Assembly (NCBI RefSeq): GCF_015694465.1
Contig: NZ_JADQDO010000008.1
Coordinates: 124,001 to 188,000 of the forward strand
Reading direction: 5' to 3'
Length of the DNA: 64,000 bases
DNA from: Microvirga alba
GTDB lineage: Bacteria > Pseudomonadota > Alphaproteobacteria > Rhizobiales > Beijerinckiaceae
Shown: piece after piece, positions 1-11,604 of the stretch
Position numbering within the stretch: position 1 is the stretch's first letter
How the letters are laid out: each line of letters opens with the position of its first letter
The notes under the pieces: generated by a model
Told to the model about the DNA's origin: nothing
What the model saw: only the letters and a program-made list of their open reading frames with translations
Database searches by the model: none
Made by a program: the position numbers and the translations under genes

Positions 1-597
1 GTCGGCAACTTTCCCGACATGACCTCCTCGCCGCGGTTCGCGCCCGATGGGCAGCGCATCGTCATGAGCTTGCAGCAGGGCGGCAATGCCAACATCTTCA
101 TGATGAACTTAGGTTCGCAGGCCACTACGCGGCTGACCTCCACCGCCGCCATCGACACCTCACCGTCCTTCTCTCCCGATGGACGCGAGATCGTGTTCGA
201 GAGCGATCGCGGCGGGCAGCAGCAGATCTACGCCATGGCCGCAGACGGTTCGAACCAGCGCCGCATTTCCTTCGGTGACGGCTCCTATTCGCAGCCGGCC
301 TGGTCGCCGCGCGGCGACTACATCGCCTTCACCAAGCGGCGCGCGGGCGGGTTTTCCATCGGCATCATGAAGCCGGACGGTTCGGGCGAGCGCATCCTGA
401 CGGAAGGCTTCCACAACGAGAGCCCGACCTGGGCCCCGAACGGCCAGTACATCCTGTTCTTCCGCGATCCGGGCGGACAGGCCGGCGGCAAGATCTACAT
501 GGTCGACATCACCGGCCGCGTGGAACAGCCCGTGCCGACGCCGTCCTTCGCATCGGATCCGACCTGGTCGCCGCTGCTGAGCGAAACCAAGCAGTAA
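1..597 (+). CDS. tolB: TolB, periplasmic beta-propeller of the Tol-Pal system (C-terminal part)
   Basis: The frame is open from the first base of the window, so the N-terminal part lies outside. The visible 198 residues hold repeated WD40/PD40-type blades with SPDG and DRGG-x-IY signatures, which is the TolB propeller. TolB is a periplasmic protein that binds Pal and links the inner-membrane TolQRA motor to the outer membrane during cell constriction. The frame ends at TAA 595-597 and is followed by a terminator. In most related genomes pal follows directly; here an inverted gene separates them. Confidence 0.95.
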   Translation, partial: VGNFPDMTSSPRFAPDGQRIVMSLQQGGNANIFMMNLGSQATTRLTSTAAIDTSPSFSPDGREIVFESDRGGQQQIYAMAADGSNQRRISFGDGSYSQPAWSPRGDYIAFTKRRAGGFSIGIMKPDGSGERILTEGFHNESPTWAPNGQYILFFRDPGGQAGGKIYMVDITGRVEQPVPTPSFASDPTWSPLLSETKQ

Positions 598-615
598 CAG
601 GGCTTCGGTGACATT

Positions 616-645
616 AGGGGCACTCTTCAGGAGCGCCCCTTTCTT
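616..645. terminator. Intrinsic terminator shared by tolB and the convergent hdeD-like gene
   Basis: Stem AGGGGC (616-621) with GCCCCT (635-640), extended inward by CTC/GAG across one mismatch, followed by a T-rich tail TTTCTTTTC. It lies between the ends of two convergent genes. Confidence 0.7.
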
Positions 646-654
646 TTCGAGACG

Positions 655-1275
655 TCACACGCCGCGTGGGGCGGTGGTGTGGTGGCTCATGCGGTCGTGG
701 TGGCTCTTCAGCTTGAACGCGAGGGCGATCAGGCTGATGCCGAAGACCAGGGCATAGGCCCCGAGCCACCAGGTCAGCACCACCGCGCCGATGAGCGGAG
801 CGACCAGAAGCGCGATACCGAACAGCACCGACACGATGCCACTGAAGATCAGCCAGCCGCGGCCATATTCCCGATTGAGCTTGAAAGCGGCGGCGATCAT
901 CAAGACGCCGGTAATCAACGACCAGACGGCCATCAAGGTGATGAAGAACAGCACCGTCAGTCCGGGCCACATGAAAGCGATGACGCCGACTGCGATGTCA
1001 ACGAGGCCTTCAAGGACCAGGAGGCCCCATCGCTGACTGGCGGAAGCCGCCCGGATGGCCGAGACGATGCCGAAGACGCCGTCGACCAGCATGTAGGCGG
1101 CAAAGACCCACACCAGGGATAGCAGCGTCACCCCCGGCATGAAGAAGGCGATGAGGGCAAAAATGATGGCGAAGACGCCCCGGAGGGCGAGAGCCCACCA
1201 GTTTTTCGCCAGTAATGAACTCATCGCCCCGGATTGCTCGAGGGGCGAAGAGGAGTTTGAAGTTCCGCTCACCAT
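655..1275 (-). CDS. HdeD-family integral membrane protein
   Basis: 206 residues. After a short polar N-terminus the protein is almost entirely hydrophobic, with about six membrane spans and the HdeD/DUF308 pattern (NWWALALRGVFAI near the start, then paired spans joined by short polar turns). E. coli HdeD is linked to acid resistance; the biochemical role of the family is unknown. The ATG at 1275 is preferred over an upstream ATG because AAGGAG lies just upstream of it and the extra upstream residues are not conserved-looking. The gene stands alone, inverted between tolB and pal, which is unusual. It ends at the terminator shared with tolB. Confidence 0.85.
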   Translation of the reverse strand: MVSGTSNSSSPLEQSGAMSSLLAKNWWALALRGVFAIIFALIAFFMPGVTLLSLVWVFAAYMLVDGVFGIVSAIRAASASQRWGLLVLEGLVDIAVGVIAFMWPGLTVLFFITLMAVWSLITGVLMIAAAFKLNREYGRGWLIFSGIVSVLFGIALLVAPLIGAVVLTWWLGAYALVFGISLIALAFKLKSHHDRMSHHTTAPRGV

Positions 1276-1690
1276 GGTCGTCTCCTTTGAGGGCACATAC
1301 CTGCCCTTGCGGAAAGGCATATATTCAACGCTCAAGCGTGACGGCTGGTTTCCTTTGCTCCGCGAAAAACTCTGAGCTTCCTCGATTTTTCCAACCTTTG
1401 CCGCCGGATGCGCTGCGACCGCATCCATCACGACCCTTCAACGCACGAGACTGATTTTCGGCCCCCATCCGCGTTCCAGGGATCAATTCCTCTACGCCCT
1501 CAATCAGGCGGAGAAGCGCCACCTCTTTGCCGCATTCACGCTCGATTAACCCTAAGGCCAAGTTTCCCCGCCTGGCCGTGATTCACCCTTTTTCTCAACC
1601 CTCCATCAAGGTTGACGGAACCCTCCCTTAACTCTCGCTCGATATAGACAACACAACGTTCGGCAGACGTATGTGTAAGGAGTAATTGCC
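1276..1690. other. Intergenic region between divergent hdeD-like gene and pal
   Basis: This 415-base stretch carries the upstream regions of both the hdeD-like gene and pal. No convincing gene, RNA or repeat was seen. An open frame on the minus strand (1325-1561) has no family resemblance or good ribosome site. Confidence 0.5.
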
Positions 1691-2185
1691 ATGATGACGT
1701 TGCGCGCCGTCAAGTTCGCCGCTGCCATCGTCCTCGCCCTCGGGGCGGCGGCGTGTTCGTCCAATAAAGATGGCGCCGACGGGGCCGGTGGGTTCGGGGC
1801 AGGCGGCGCCGCGACGCCGGGCAGCGCCCAGGACTTCGTCGTCAATGTCGGCGACCGGGTGTTCTTCGAGACCGACCAGACGGATCTGACCCCCACCGCG
1901 ACCGGGATCCTCGACAAGCAGGCCCAGTGGCTGACCCGCTATCCGAATTACACCTTCATCGTTGAAGGTCACGCGGACGAGCGCGGAACCCGCGAATACA
2001 ACTTCTCGCTTTCGGCCCGCCGTGCCCAGAATGTGCGCGATTACCTGATTTCGCGTGGCATCCCCGGCTCGCGTTTCCGCACCGTGTCTTACGGCAAGGA
2101 GCGCCCGGTCGCGGTCTGCAACGACATCTCGTGCTGGTCTCAGAACCGTCGCGCCGTGACGGTTCTGGGAGGCGCGGGATCGTAA
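1691..2185 (+). CDS. pal: Pal, peptidoglycan-associated outer-membrane lipoprotein
   Basis: 164 residues. A lipoprotein signal peptide ends in LGAAAC, with Cys22 as the lipidated residue, followed by a Gly/Ala-rich linker and an OmpA-like peptidoglycan-binding domain from about residue 55 to the end. The domain shows VEGHADERGTREYN and LSARRAQNVRDYL, the diaminopimelate-binding signature. Pal anchors the outer membrane to peptidoglycan and is the partner of TolB. The start is supported by AAGGAG 8 bases upstream. Confidence 0.97.
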   Translation: MMTLRAVKFAAAIVLALGAAACSSNKDGADGAGGFGAGGAATPGSAQDFVVNVGDRVFFETDQTDLTPTATGILDKQAQWLTRYPNYTFIVEGHADERGTREYNFSLSARRAQNVRDYLISRGIPGSRFRTVSYGKERPVAVCNDISCWSQNRRAVTVLGGAGS

Positions 2186-2252
2186 GGCCCTTTAAGGCCC
2201 TCGTCCCCGACGACACTTCGCCCCTCGGGATGAGGGCATGGGTTTATAAGCT

Positions 2253-2291
2253 TGCGCCGCCACGATCTCGCCGTGGTGGCGCATTTGTGTT
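2253..2291 (+). terminator. Strong stem-loop between pal and cpoB
   Basis: A 12-base stem TGCGCCGCCACG (2253-2264) pairs with CGTGGTGGCGCA (2272-2283) with one G-U pair and a 7-base loop. The following T-run is weak (TTTGTGTTATT), so it may be a leaky terminator or an mRNA-stabilising stem that sets the pal to cpoB ratio. Confidence 0.5.
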
Positions 2292-2339
2292 ATTGCACAG
2301 TCGGTTAGACCCCCGTTTAGACCTCCCACGGTACCCAAA

Positions 2340-3299
2340 ATGTTCCGCCGCCTGATTGTCTATTTCGCTTTCGCCGCGGCCTTGGCCGCGCCTGCTGCCG
2401 CGCAGGACGCCGCCGACGCGATCGTGCGTCTCAACCGGCTCGAAAACCAGTTCCGGCAAATGTCCGGCCAGATAGAGCAGCTTCAATTCGAGAACCGCCA
2501 ATTGAAGGAGCAGCTCCGCAAGTTCCAGGAGGATGTGGAGTTCCGCTTCCAGGAAAACCGCGGCGGCAAGGCTTCGCCCCCGGCCACGACACCGCCCCGC
2601 CCCGCGCAGCCGCAATTGCAGCGCCGGAGCGATGTCTTCGAACCATCCGAGACGCGTGAGGCTCCGGGCGGGCCGCGCCCGCTCGGCACCACGATGCCAT
2701 CCGCGCCGTTGGCCGCCTCGAATGACGCGGGCCGCCCCCTCGCGCTACCGGGTGGTAAGCTTGCCGGCATCGGCGATCTGATCGAGGAGGACGAGGTGGC
2801 CGCGGGCACGGGTCCGCTCGACCTCAATGGCACGAACCGGGCAGCGGTGGTCCCGCAACCCCCTGGGGCTCCTGCCGGACGCCCCGGCCCCAGCGTGGCG
2901 GCGACCAGCGTCGGCGATCCGCGCTCGGACTACGAGACGGCCTATGCCTACCTCGCGCAGCAGCAATACGAGCAGGCCGAGATGGGCTTTCGCCGTTTCC
3001 TCCAGTCCAACCCGCGCGACAGGCTGGTGCCGGATGCGGCTTTCGGACTCGGCGAGACCTATCTCCAACGCAGCCGCTTCCGCGAAGCGGCAGAGCAATT
3101 CCTGAACGTCTCGACCGATCACCCCAACGCGGCCCGGGCTCCCGAGGCCCTCCTGAAGCTCGGCGTCGCGCTCAACGGGCTTGGAGCTCGCGACCGGGCT
3201 TGTGCCGTTTTCGCGGAGGTTGGCCGCAAATATCCCCAGGCTTCGAGCAATGTGCGCCAAGGCGCCGAGCGCGAACAGAAGCGCGCCAAGTGCACCTGA
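2340..3299 (+). CDS. cpoB: CpoB/YbgF, periplasmic TPR protein of the Tol-Pal cluster
   Basis: 319 residues. A cleavable signal peptide (about residues 1-22, ending AAAQ) is followed by a trimerising coiled coil (about 25-70, with heptad LENQ/IEQLQ runs), a long Pro/Ala linker, and C-terminal TPR repeats (about 195-319, beginning near YETAYAYLAQQQYEQA). This is the layout of CpoB, which coordinates peptidoglycan synthesis with outer-membrane constriction through TolA and PBP1B in E. coli. Its position after pal fits. Confidence 0.93.
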   Translation: MFRRLIVYFAFAAALAAPAAAQDAADAIVRLNRLENQFRQMSGQIEQLQFENRQLKEQLRKFQEDVEFRFQENRGGKASPPATTPPRPAQPQLQRRSDVFEPSETREAPGGPRPLGTTMPSAPLAASNDAGRPLALPGGKLAGIGDLIEEDEVAAGTGPLDLNGTNRAAVVPQPPGAPAGRPGPSVAATSVGDPRSDYETAYAYLAQQQYEQAEMGFRRFLQSNPRDRLVPDAAFGLGETYLQRSRFREAAEQFLNVSTDHPNAARAPEALLKLGVALNGLGARDRACAVFAEVGRKYPQASSNVRQGAEREQKRAKCT

Positions 3300-3316
3300 A
3301 ACCATTTCCCTGACGC

Positions 3317-4342
3317 GTGACCGATCTTCCGCACCCAGGCTCCCTTTCATCCGGCGATACGCTGGATACGCTCTTTGCCCCCTTGCGACAGGCTGGCCGC
3401 ATTCTGGTCGCCGTGTCCGGCGGGCCCGATTCGATCGCGCTGATGCATCTGCTCGCGCGCTGGAACCCCAACACGCCGCGTCCTTCCATCCTCATCGCCA
3501 CCGTTGATCATCGCCTGCGATCCGAATCCGCCGATGAGGCCGCTTTCGTCGCCCGCGAGGCCGCTTCTCTTGGCTTTCCGCACCGGACGCTGACCTGGGA
3601 CGGACCGAAGCCCGAAACCGGCCTGCAGGAAGCCGCGCGCGAGGCGCGCTATCGCCTGCTCATTCAATGCGCCCGCGAGGAGGGTGCGACTCATCTCCTC
3701 ACCGCCCATACCCAGGACGACCAAGCCGAGACGGTTTTGATGCGCATGGCGCGAGGCTCCGGCCTCTCGGGCCTTGCCGGGATGCGGATGGACCGCGACC
3801 GCGACGGCATCCGTCACGTGCGGCCGCTGCTCGATTGTCCCAAGGAAATTCTTCTGAAGCTCTGCCGCACGGAGGGATGGCGCTTCGTCACCGATCCTTC
3901 CAATGCCAATGAGCGCTTCACCCGGGTGCGCTGGCGCAAGCTCATGCCTGCTCTCGCCGCCGAAGGGCTGACCGCGGATCGGCTCGCCCGTCTGGCGCGG
4001 AGGGTGGCGCAGGCGGAAGCCGCGCTCGACGCCAAGGCTCGCGAGATTTTTCTCAACGCGGAGCCGGTGTCCGACGGCAAAGGCTTGCACATGAAGGCAA
4101 AATTCCTCGCTGAGGAGCCTTTCGAAATTGCGCTCCGCATTCTGTCACAGGCGCTGTCCGAGGCCGGTCTTGGCCTGGACAACAGCCGCTTGCATCGGCT
4201 CGAATCCTGTACCCAACGGCTCCAGTCCGCCCTCGCTGCCGGAGTGGGGCTTCGCCTGACCATCGCCGGCGCGCTGGTCCAGCTCGATCGGGCCGGGACC
4301 CTCTCGATCCGGCCCGAGCCACCCCGCCGCCGGGGGCGTTAG
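3317..4342 (+). CDS. tilS: TilS, tRNA(Ile)-lysidine synthase
   Basis: 341 residues with the PP-loop SGGPDS at 34-39. TilS uses ATP to attach lysine to C34 of the CAU-anticodon tRNA-Ile, changing its identity and codon reading. The conserved TAHTQDDQAETVLMR and later DPSN segments fit the family. The start is GTG at 3317, 17 bases after cpoB, without a clear ribosome site, so translation may be coupled. tilS between cpoB and ftsH is the usual alphaproteobacterial order. Confidence 0.95.
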   Translation: MTDLPHPGSLSSGDTLDTLFAPLRQAGRILVAVSGGPDSIALMHLLARWNPNTPRPSILIATVDHRLRSESADEAAFVAREAASLGFPHRTLTWDGPKPETGLQEAAREARYRLLIQCAREEGATHLLTAHTQDDQAETVLMRMARGSGLSGLAGMRMDRDRDGIRHVRPLLDCPKEILLKLCRTEGWRFVTDPSNANERFTRVRWRKLMPALAAEGLTADRLARLARRVAQAEAALDAKAREIFLNAEPVSDGKGLHMKAKFLAEEPFEIALRILSQALSEAGLGLDNSRLHRLESCTQRLQSALAAGVGLRLTIAGALVQLDRAGTLSIRPEPPRRRGR

Positions 4343-4395
4343 CCAATTATCTTATCCAAGTCCGCCAGTTCATGCCGCACCCCCGCCGCATTCCC

Positions 4396-4424
4396 TTGGC
4401 AAGGGGAAAGGGCGTGCCTACATT
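4396..4424 (+). promoter_or_regulatory. Candidate housekeeping promoter for ftsH
   Basis: TTGGCA (4396-4401) and TACATT (4419-4424) are spaced by exactly 17 bases and match the sigma-70 consensus at five and four of six positions. The -10 box lies about 65 bases before the ftsH start in the 147-base tilS-ftsH gap. Confidence 0.45.
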
Positions 4425-4489
4425 GAGTTTAGCCGCATGGGGAGATAGTCCTCCATGCTTCATCTCCCTCTGGGGCAGAATCTGATCCG

Positions 4490-6409
<1,920 letters not shown>

Positions 6410-6431
6410 GGTCGAATTTGGTTATGAACTG

Positions 6432-6465
6432 AAAAACGCCCGCTGGTTCAGCGGGCGTTTTTCTT
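6432..6465 (+). terminator. Intrinsic terminator of ftsH
   Basis: A 14-base perfect stem (6432-6445 with 6449-6462) around loop GTT, with A-rich 5' and T-rich 3' flanks, so it can work in both directions. Confidence 0.9.
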
Positions 6466-6635
6466 TGCAGGTGGGAAGTTGTCTTTTCACAAGAAGCACA
6501 ATCTTTGGTGATTGTAACAATCGCTCATCACTTGTGATGGTATGGATCGGTCTGCCCGTCTTGACCGAATTCAGCGAGGTTGCTTTGAGGATGTCAAAGC
6601 GCAGATCTGCGCTACGGAATGCGGAGACAAAGAAC

Positions 6636-8012
6636 GTGCGCAAATACTTCGGGACCGACGGCATCCGCGGCCGCGCCAATGGCCTCATCACGCCGGATCT
6701 TGCCCTGAAGGTGGGGCAGGCCGCTGGGCTTACCTTCCAACGGGGCGATTATCGTCACAGGGTCATCATCGGCAAGGACACTCGCCTGTCCGGTTACATG
6801 ATCGAGAATGCCCTCGTTGCCGGGTTTACCTCGGTTGGGATGGACGTACTGCTGCTTGGCCCGATGCCGACGCCCGCGGTCGCCATGTTGACCCGCTCCA
6901 TGCGCTGTGATCTCGGCGTCATGATCTCGGCCTCGCACAACGCCTATGAGGACAACGGCATCAAGCTGTTCGGTCCCGACGGGTTCAAGCTCAACGACGA
7001 GCTGGAGCTTGAGATCGAGGCCCTGATCGACTCTGACATGAAGGCGCGCCTGTCCGGTTCGGCGGCGCTGGGCCGCGCCAAGCGCATCGACAGTGCCGAT
7101 GCGCGCTATATTGAGTTCGCCAAGCGCACCCTGCCGCGCCAGCTCGATCTCGAGGGCATGCGCGTTGTGGTCGATTGCGCCAACGGCGCGGGCTACAAGG
7201 TCGCCCCGGCGGCGTTGTGGGAACTCGGCGCCGAGGTCATGTCGATCGGTGTGGAGCCCAACGGTTTCAACATCAATGCCGAAGTCGGCTCGACCGCGCC
7301 GGATGCCCTGATCAATAAGGTGCGCGAGCTGCGCGCCGATATCGGCATCGCGCTCGATGGCGACGCGGACCGGGTTCTGATCGTGGACGAGAAGGGCCAG
7401 AAGGTCGATGGCGACCAGCTCATGGGCGTCGTGGCGCGGTCCTGGAAGGACGATGGACGCCTGACCCAGCCGGGTGTTGTGGCGACGATCATGTCCAATC
7501 TGGGTCTCGAGCGCTATCTTGGCGGTCTCGGCCTCAATCTGGTGCGCACGGCTGTCGGCGACCGCCATGTGCTGGAGCATATGCGCGCGCACGGGTTCAA
7601 TCTCGGCGGCGAGCAGTCCGGCCACATCATCATGTCGGACTACACCACCACCGGCGACGGCCTGATCGCTGCCCTTCAGCTCCTGGCGGTCGTGAAGACC
7701 CTCGACAAGCCGGTGTCGGAAGTCTGCCATTGCTTCGAGCCCCTGCCGCAGGTGCTCAAGAACGTGCGCTACAAGTCCGGCAAGCCCCTGCAGAACGACG
7801 CGGTCGTCAAGGCCATCGAGGCCGGACGCGAGCGCCTCGGCGCGAATGGCCGCCTGGTCATCCGCCCTTCCGGCACCGAGCCGGTCATCCGCGTGATGGG
7901 TGAGGGCGACGACGGCGATCTCGTGAACCGCGTGGTCGACGACGTGGTCGATGCGGTCGCCCGTGCGGCGACGCAAGGTGGGGCGAGCGCCAGCGGCAAA
8001 AGCGCGGCCTGA
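6636..8012 (+). CDS. glmM: GlmM, phosphoglucosamine mutase
   Basis: 458 residues. Converts glucosamine-6-phosphate to glucosamine-1-phosphate for UDP-GlcNAc, peptidoglycan and LPS. It opens with [13 protein letters not shown], carries the phosphoserine loop ISASHN (Ser100), the metal loop DGDADR, the sugar loop GEQSGH and the phosphate-binding [12 protein letters not shown]. The GTG at 6636 is chosen because family members begin just before KYFGTDG and GGAG lies upstream; the frame stays open far upstream into ftsH but that part is not GlmM-like. Its place after ftsH is typical of the order. Confidence 0.96.
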   Translation: MRKYFGTDGIRGRANGLITPDLALKVGQAAGLTFQRGDYRHRVIIGKDTRLSGYMIENALVAGFTSVGMDVLLLGPMPTPAVAMLTRSMRCDLGVMISASHNAYEDNGIKLFGPDGFKLNDELELEIEALIDSDMKARLSGSAALGRAKRIDSADARYIEFAKRTLPRQLDLEGMRVVVDCANGAGYKVAPAALWELGAEVMSIGVEPNGFNINAEVGSTAPDALINKVRELRADIGIALDGDADRVLIVDEKGQKVDGDQLMGVVARSWKDDGRLTQPGVVATIMSNLGLERYLGGLGLNLVRTAVGDRHVLEHMRAHGFNLGGEQSGHIIMSDYTTTGDGLIAALQLLAVVKTLDKPVSEVCHCFEPLPQVLKNVRYKSGKPLQNDAVVKAIEAGRERLGANGRLVIRPSGTEPVIRVMGEGDDGDLVNRVVDDVVDAVARAATQGGASASGKSAA

Positions 8013-8235
8013 GACGGCCGCCTTCTTTCTTTGCCAACCCCCAACCTGTCATCACTGGGCTCGTCCTGGTGATCTCGTTTTGAGGGGGCTCCAACAGAGA
8101 TGACGCCGTCATCCGGCTCCGCGACTGTTTCGTTAAGGTTAATCGCCACTTAACTTCTCCGCGCTAAGGTAACGAAATCGCGTCTCATGCTGGCATTGAG
8201 ACGCATTTGGAGCCAATGATCGTGGAGAATCCCGC

Positions 8236-8973
8236 TTGCGCCTGACGACGATTGCCCTGGCGAGTCTGGCTTTCGGCATGGTCGGCCTTGATGCCCGCGC
8301 TGCTGATCTGCCTCCGGCTCCCGTTCTCGATGACAGCGATGAAGCCTTCGATGCGGGCTGGTACCTGCGCGGGGATATTGGCGCGATCGATCACCTCGTC
8401 GCGCGGCACGGACGGGATTTCGGTGCGGGCAACGTGCCGCCTCTGGTCGGGACGCGATTCAGCCGGGACGTGGTCTTCAGCGGCGGCGTCGGATATCGCT
8501 TCACGCCATGGCTGAGGGCCGACGTCACCATCGACCATCGTTTCGAAGCGGCCTTCAGGGGAACGCGCTTCGCCTCGGCCTCCAATCACGCTGGTGATCG
8601 GGCGGATGTCGAAGCAACGACTTTCCTCGCCAACGGCTATGTCGATCTCGATTTGTGGGGAGGGATCACGCCCTATCTCGGCGCGGGCATCGGCGTGAGC
8701 CGCAATCGCTTCGACAGTGGCGAGCGGCTCGTCACAATGGCCGGTGCGTCGGTGGTCGCTCCTCTGCCGTCACGGACACACAACGTTTTCGCCTGGGCCC
8801 TGATGGCCGGCGTCGCCTTCGACATTACCGGAAATCTCACACTCGATCTCGGCTACCGCTATACCCGTCTCGGCAATGCCGGCACGGGCTTCGACGGGGC
8901 CGACATCACGCCGCGCGCCCGAGACATCGCCGCGCATGAATTCCGCGTCGGCGCGCGGTATCAGTTCGACTGA
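8236..8973 (+). CDS. Outer-membrane beta-barrel protein, Omp25/Omp31-like
   Basis: 245 residues from a TTG start. A signal peptide (about 1-21, ending DARAADL) precedes a mature chain of alternating hydrophobic and polar strands, with GWYLRGDIG near the start, internal LWGGITPYLGAGIGVS, and the ending EFRVGARYQFD with a terminal aromatic-acid pattern typical of barrels. This matches the small rhizobial Omp25/31-type porin-like family. No substrate can be assigned. TATA-poor upstream DNA shows no obvious regulator site. Confidence 0.8.
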   Translation: MRLTTIALASLAFGMVGLDARAADLPPAPVLDDSDEAFDAGWYLRGDIGAIDHLVARHGRDFGAGNVPPLVGTRFSRDVVFSGGVGYRFTPWLRADVTIDHRFEAAFRGTRFASASNHAGDRADVEATTFLANGYVDLDLWGGITPYLGAGIGVSRNRFDSGERLVTMAGASVVAPLPSRTHNVFAWALMAGVAFDITGNLTLDLGYRYTRLGNAGTGFDGADITPRARDIAAHEFRVGARYQFD

Positions 8974-8990
8974 GATCGGGGCTGGCGTCC

Positions 8991-9515
8991 ATGGATCGGC
9001 ACGACGAGCATCGCGAATTATGCCGGATGCTCGAGCGCCTGACGCCCGGCCTTCTGCCACGCGACGTCTTTCATGCGATCGCACGCATCATGGTGACCAC
9101 GACTTTCGTGGTCGTTCCGTTAGTTCAACGCGACGAGAGAACGCTCGTGCTGCTGCGCGCGCGGGATGGGGACGATCTCTCCTATCCTTCGATGTTGAAC
9201 GTGCCAGGCACTGTCATTCGCGCGAGCGATGCGAATTTGCACGCGGCCCATGTGCGGCTGATCGCAACGGAACTGGCCGATGTCCCAATCAAGCGCGATC
9301 CGGTTTTCGTCGGCAACGTGTATGATCTGATCGCGCGGGGGCGCGAAGTGTCGCTCATTCACTGGGTCGAACTGGACAACGCCATCGAGTCCGCTGAACT
9401 GTGCGATTCCGAGAGGCTGCCTGACCATATCGTGCCAAGGGATAGGCATCGGATCGATATGGCAGTTGCCCATTTCCGAGCCCAAAAGCACGCGGAAGCG
9501 CTTGTCCGCGCTTGA
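8991..9515 (+). CDS. Nudix-like protein of unknown function
   Basis: 174 residues, 17 bases after the barrel gene. The middle part resembles a Nudix fold (VVPLVQRDERTLVLLRAR, then LNVPGTVIRASD followed by a helix), but the catalytic Nudix box REUXEE is absent; the corresponding helix reads HVRLIATELADV. It may be a non-catalytic Nudix-fold sensor or a divergent hydrolase. It is probably cotranscribed with the barrel gene. Function not recognised. Confidence 0.6.
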   Translation: MDRHDEHRELCRMLERLTPGLLPRDVFHAIARIMVTTTFVVVPLVQRDERTLVLLRARDGDDLSYPSMLNVPGTVIRASDANLHAAHVRLIATELADVPIKRDPVFVGNVYDLIARGREVSLIHWVELDNAIESAELCDSERLPDHIVPRDRHRIDMAVAHFRAQKHAEALVRA

Positions 9516-9817
9516 GTTACCCTAAGAAACATCAAGCCTCTATTGCCCAGCTCCGGTCCAACTCCTCTACGTTGGGCATCTCGTGTTGTGACGCGTCTAG
9601 ATTGTATTTGTTTGTTCAATGTCAAAGTATTTAAAGTACTCGTGCCATTATTATCCGGCTAATATTAAATTTTATTTCACTCTTCGACGGTATCGTTTCT
9701 AAAGGCGGCAATAAGAAAAATAGAGTATAAATTCCTAGTGCTTTATACGAATACGGATCGAGGCTGCCGGAAACGTTACAAAACGGGCTGAACGCATAGT
9801 TCACGGGGTGCCTTATC
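9516..9817. other. AT-rich intergenic region before the chemoreceptor
   Basis: About 300 bases, clearly more AT-rich than its surroundings between about 9600 and 9760. It contains the symmetric AGTATTTAAAGTACT near 9625. No gene was seen. It probably holds the promoter of the chemoreceptor gene. Confidence 0.45.
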
Positions 9818-11524
9818 ATGTCTTTTCTTTCGCGCTTTCGGATTCTTCCGAAGATTCTGACGATCGTTCTCTTCCTCTCGTTCATCGCCGCCGCGCTGAG
9901 CGTTCTTGGAATTCGCTCGTTGAGTTCGCTCAATGATGCAACCGATGCAATGGAGCGCGCGTCTAGCGGCGCATTGGCCGCTGCGCGCATCAGCATCAAC
10001 ATCACGTCGATGAATTCCGGCGAGTTCCGCCTGTCCGGCGATCCGCGTCCCGAGACGATCGATGCCGTCCGCGCTCAGATTGCGAAAGACACTCTGGAGT
10101 TCGACACGCGCCTGAACAACCTCCGCCAAAGTGTGGACCACGAGGATCAAGACGCTCTCCGGGAAGTCGAGCGACTCACCGCTTTGTATCGCAAAGAGGT
10201 TGAATCGACGTTCGCTGCCGCAAGTGCGGTGAAGAACTACAATGCTTCGGAGGAAATGCAGAAACTGCGTCAGGAAACCGAAAGCAGCCTCGACGTCGCC
10301 AGCAAGCTCAGACAAGCCATGCGGGCTTTGACCGAAAAACTCGATGCGCGGATGGTCTTGCTCTCCGACAACGCCACTGCGGAGTACCACCAAGCCTCAA
10401 GCCATCTCATGATCATTGCCGGCATCGGCGTCGCGCTCGGTCTGACCTTCGGTTTTCTGCTCGGACAGTTTGGTATCGCAAGGCCGATCCGCTCGGCAGT
10501 CGCCGTCCTGCAGCGTCTCGCCAATGGCGACTTCTCAAGCAATATCACCGGCGCTAACCGCAAGGACGAAGTTGGCGACGTTGCTCGCGCGGCCCTGGTC
10601 TTCCGCGACAATGGATTGGAGAAGATCCGCCTTCAGGAGGAGCAGGAGGCAGCCAAGGTTCAGAGCGATGCGGAGAAGCAGGCGGCGATGCATGACCTTG
10701 CGGATGGTTTCGAGAAGGCTGTCGGCGCTGTCGTGATGGCCGTGTCTTCGGCGGCAAATCAGCTTCAAGGCTCCGCGCATACGATGACGGCTGCGGCCGA
10801 GGAGACCTCGGTCCAGTCCCTGGCCGTGGCAAGCGCATCCGAGGAAGCCTCGACGAACGTGCAGACGGTTGCGGCTGCCGCCGAGGAATTGTCGATTTCG
10901 GTTCAAGAGATCGCACGTCAGGTTGCGGATTCAGCCCGCATCGCGACGGCTGCGGTGACCGACGCCGACGCCACGGCCGAGAAGGTGCAGCGTCTCTCGC
11001 ATGCCGCAAACCGCATCGGCGATGTGGTCAGCCTGATCAGCAACATTGCAAGCCAGACGAACCTGCTCGCGCTCAACGCGACCATCGAGGCCGCGCGCGC
11101 CGGTGAGGCGGGCAAGGGCTTCGCCGTCGTGGCGCAGGAGGTGAAGATTCTGGCGGAGCAAACCGCCAAGGCGACGAGCGAAATCTCCGCCCAGATCCAG
11201 GAGATTCAGACTTCGACCGTCGAATCCGCCAATGCGATTCAGGAGATCACGAACGTGATCCGCACGATTCACCAGACTTCGGCAGCGATTGCAGCGGCGG
11301 TCGAGGAACAGGGAGCCGCCACGCAGGAGATCGCCCGCAATGTCCAGCAGGCTTCGCAGGGTACATCCGAAGTGTCGTCGAACATCAGCGGCGTGACGCG
11401 GGCAGCCGAGGAATCCAGCGCGGCCTCGGCCCAGGTGCTGACGTACTCATCGGATCTGTCCGAGCAATCCGAACTCTTGCGCGCGCAACTCAGCCAGTTC
11501 CTCGCGACCGTTCGCGCGGCCTGA
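9818..11524 (+). CDS. Methyl-accepting chemotaxis protein
   Basis: 568 residues. Membrane span about 10-30, a periplasmic helical sensor domain of four-helix-bundle type (about 32-190), second span about 192-212, a HAMP linker (from [19 protein letters not shown]), then a long coiled-coil signalling domain. The hairpin tip is [20 protein letters not shown], which binds CheA/CheW. The ligand is unknown. It stands alone and ends at a strong terminator. Confidence 0.95.
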   Translation: MSFLSRFRILPKILTIVLFLSFIAAALSVLGIRSLSSLNDATDAMERASSGALAAARISINITSMNSGEFRLSGDPRPETIDAVRAQIAKDTLEFDTRLNNLRQSVDHEDQDALREVERLTALYRKEVESTFAAASAVKNYNASEEMQKLRQETESSLDVASKLRQAMRALTEKLDARMVLLSDNATAEYHQASSHLMIIAGIGVALGLTFGFLLGQFGIARPIRSAVAVLQRLANGDFSSNITGANRKDEVGDVARAALVFRDNGLEKIRLQEEQEAAKVQSDAEKQAAMHDLADGFEKAVGAVVMAVSSAANQLQGSAHTMTAAAEETSVQSLAVASASEEASTNVQTVAAAAEELSISVQEIARQVADSARIATAAVTDADATAEKVQRLSHAANRIGDVVSLISNIASQTNLLALNATIEAARAGEAGKGFAVVAQEVKILAEQTAKATSEISAQIQEIQTSTVESANAIQEITNVIRTIHQTSAAIAAAVEEQGAATQEIARNVQQASQGTSEVSSNISGVTRAAEESSAASAQVLTYSSDLSEQSELLRAQLSQFLATVRAA

Positions 11525-11553
11525 TCCCGCTTCTCAGGGAGCTTTGATAAAAG

Positions 11554-11595
11554 ACGTCTGCCTGCGCCCGTTCATGGCGCAGGCAGACGTTTTCG
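11554..11595. terminator. Bidirectional intrinsic terminator
   Basis: A 14-base perfect stem (11554-11567 with 11577-11590) followed by TTTCGTTTTC. It serves the chemoreceptor gene on the plus strand and the RND gene arriving on the minus strand. Confidence 0.85.
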
Positions 11596-11604
11596 TTTTC
11601 GGAC

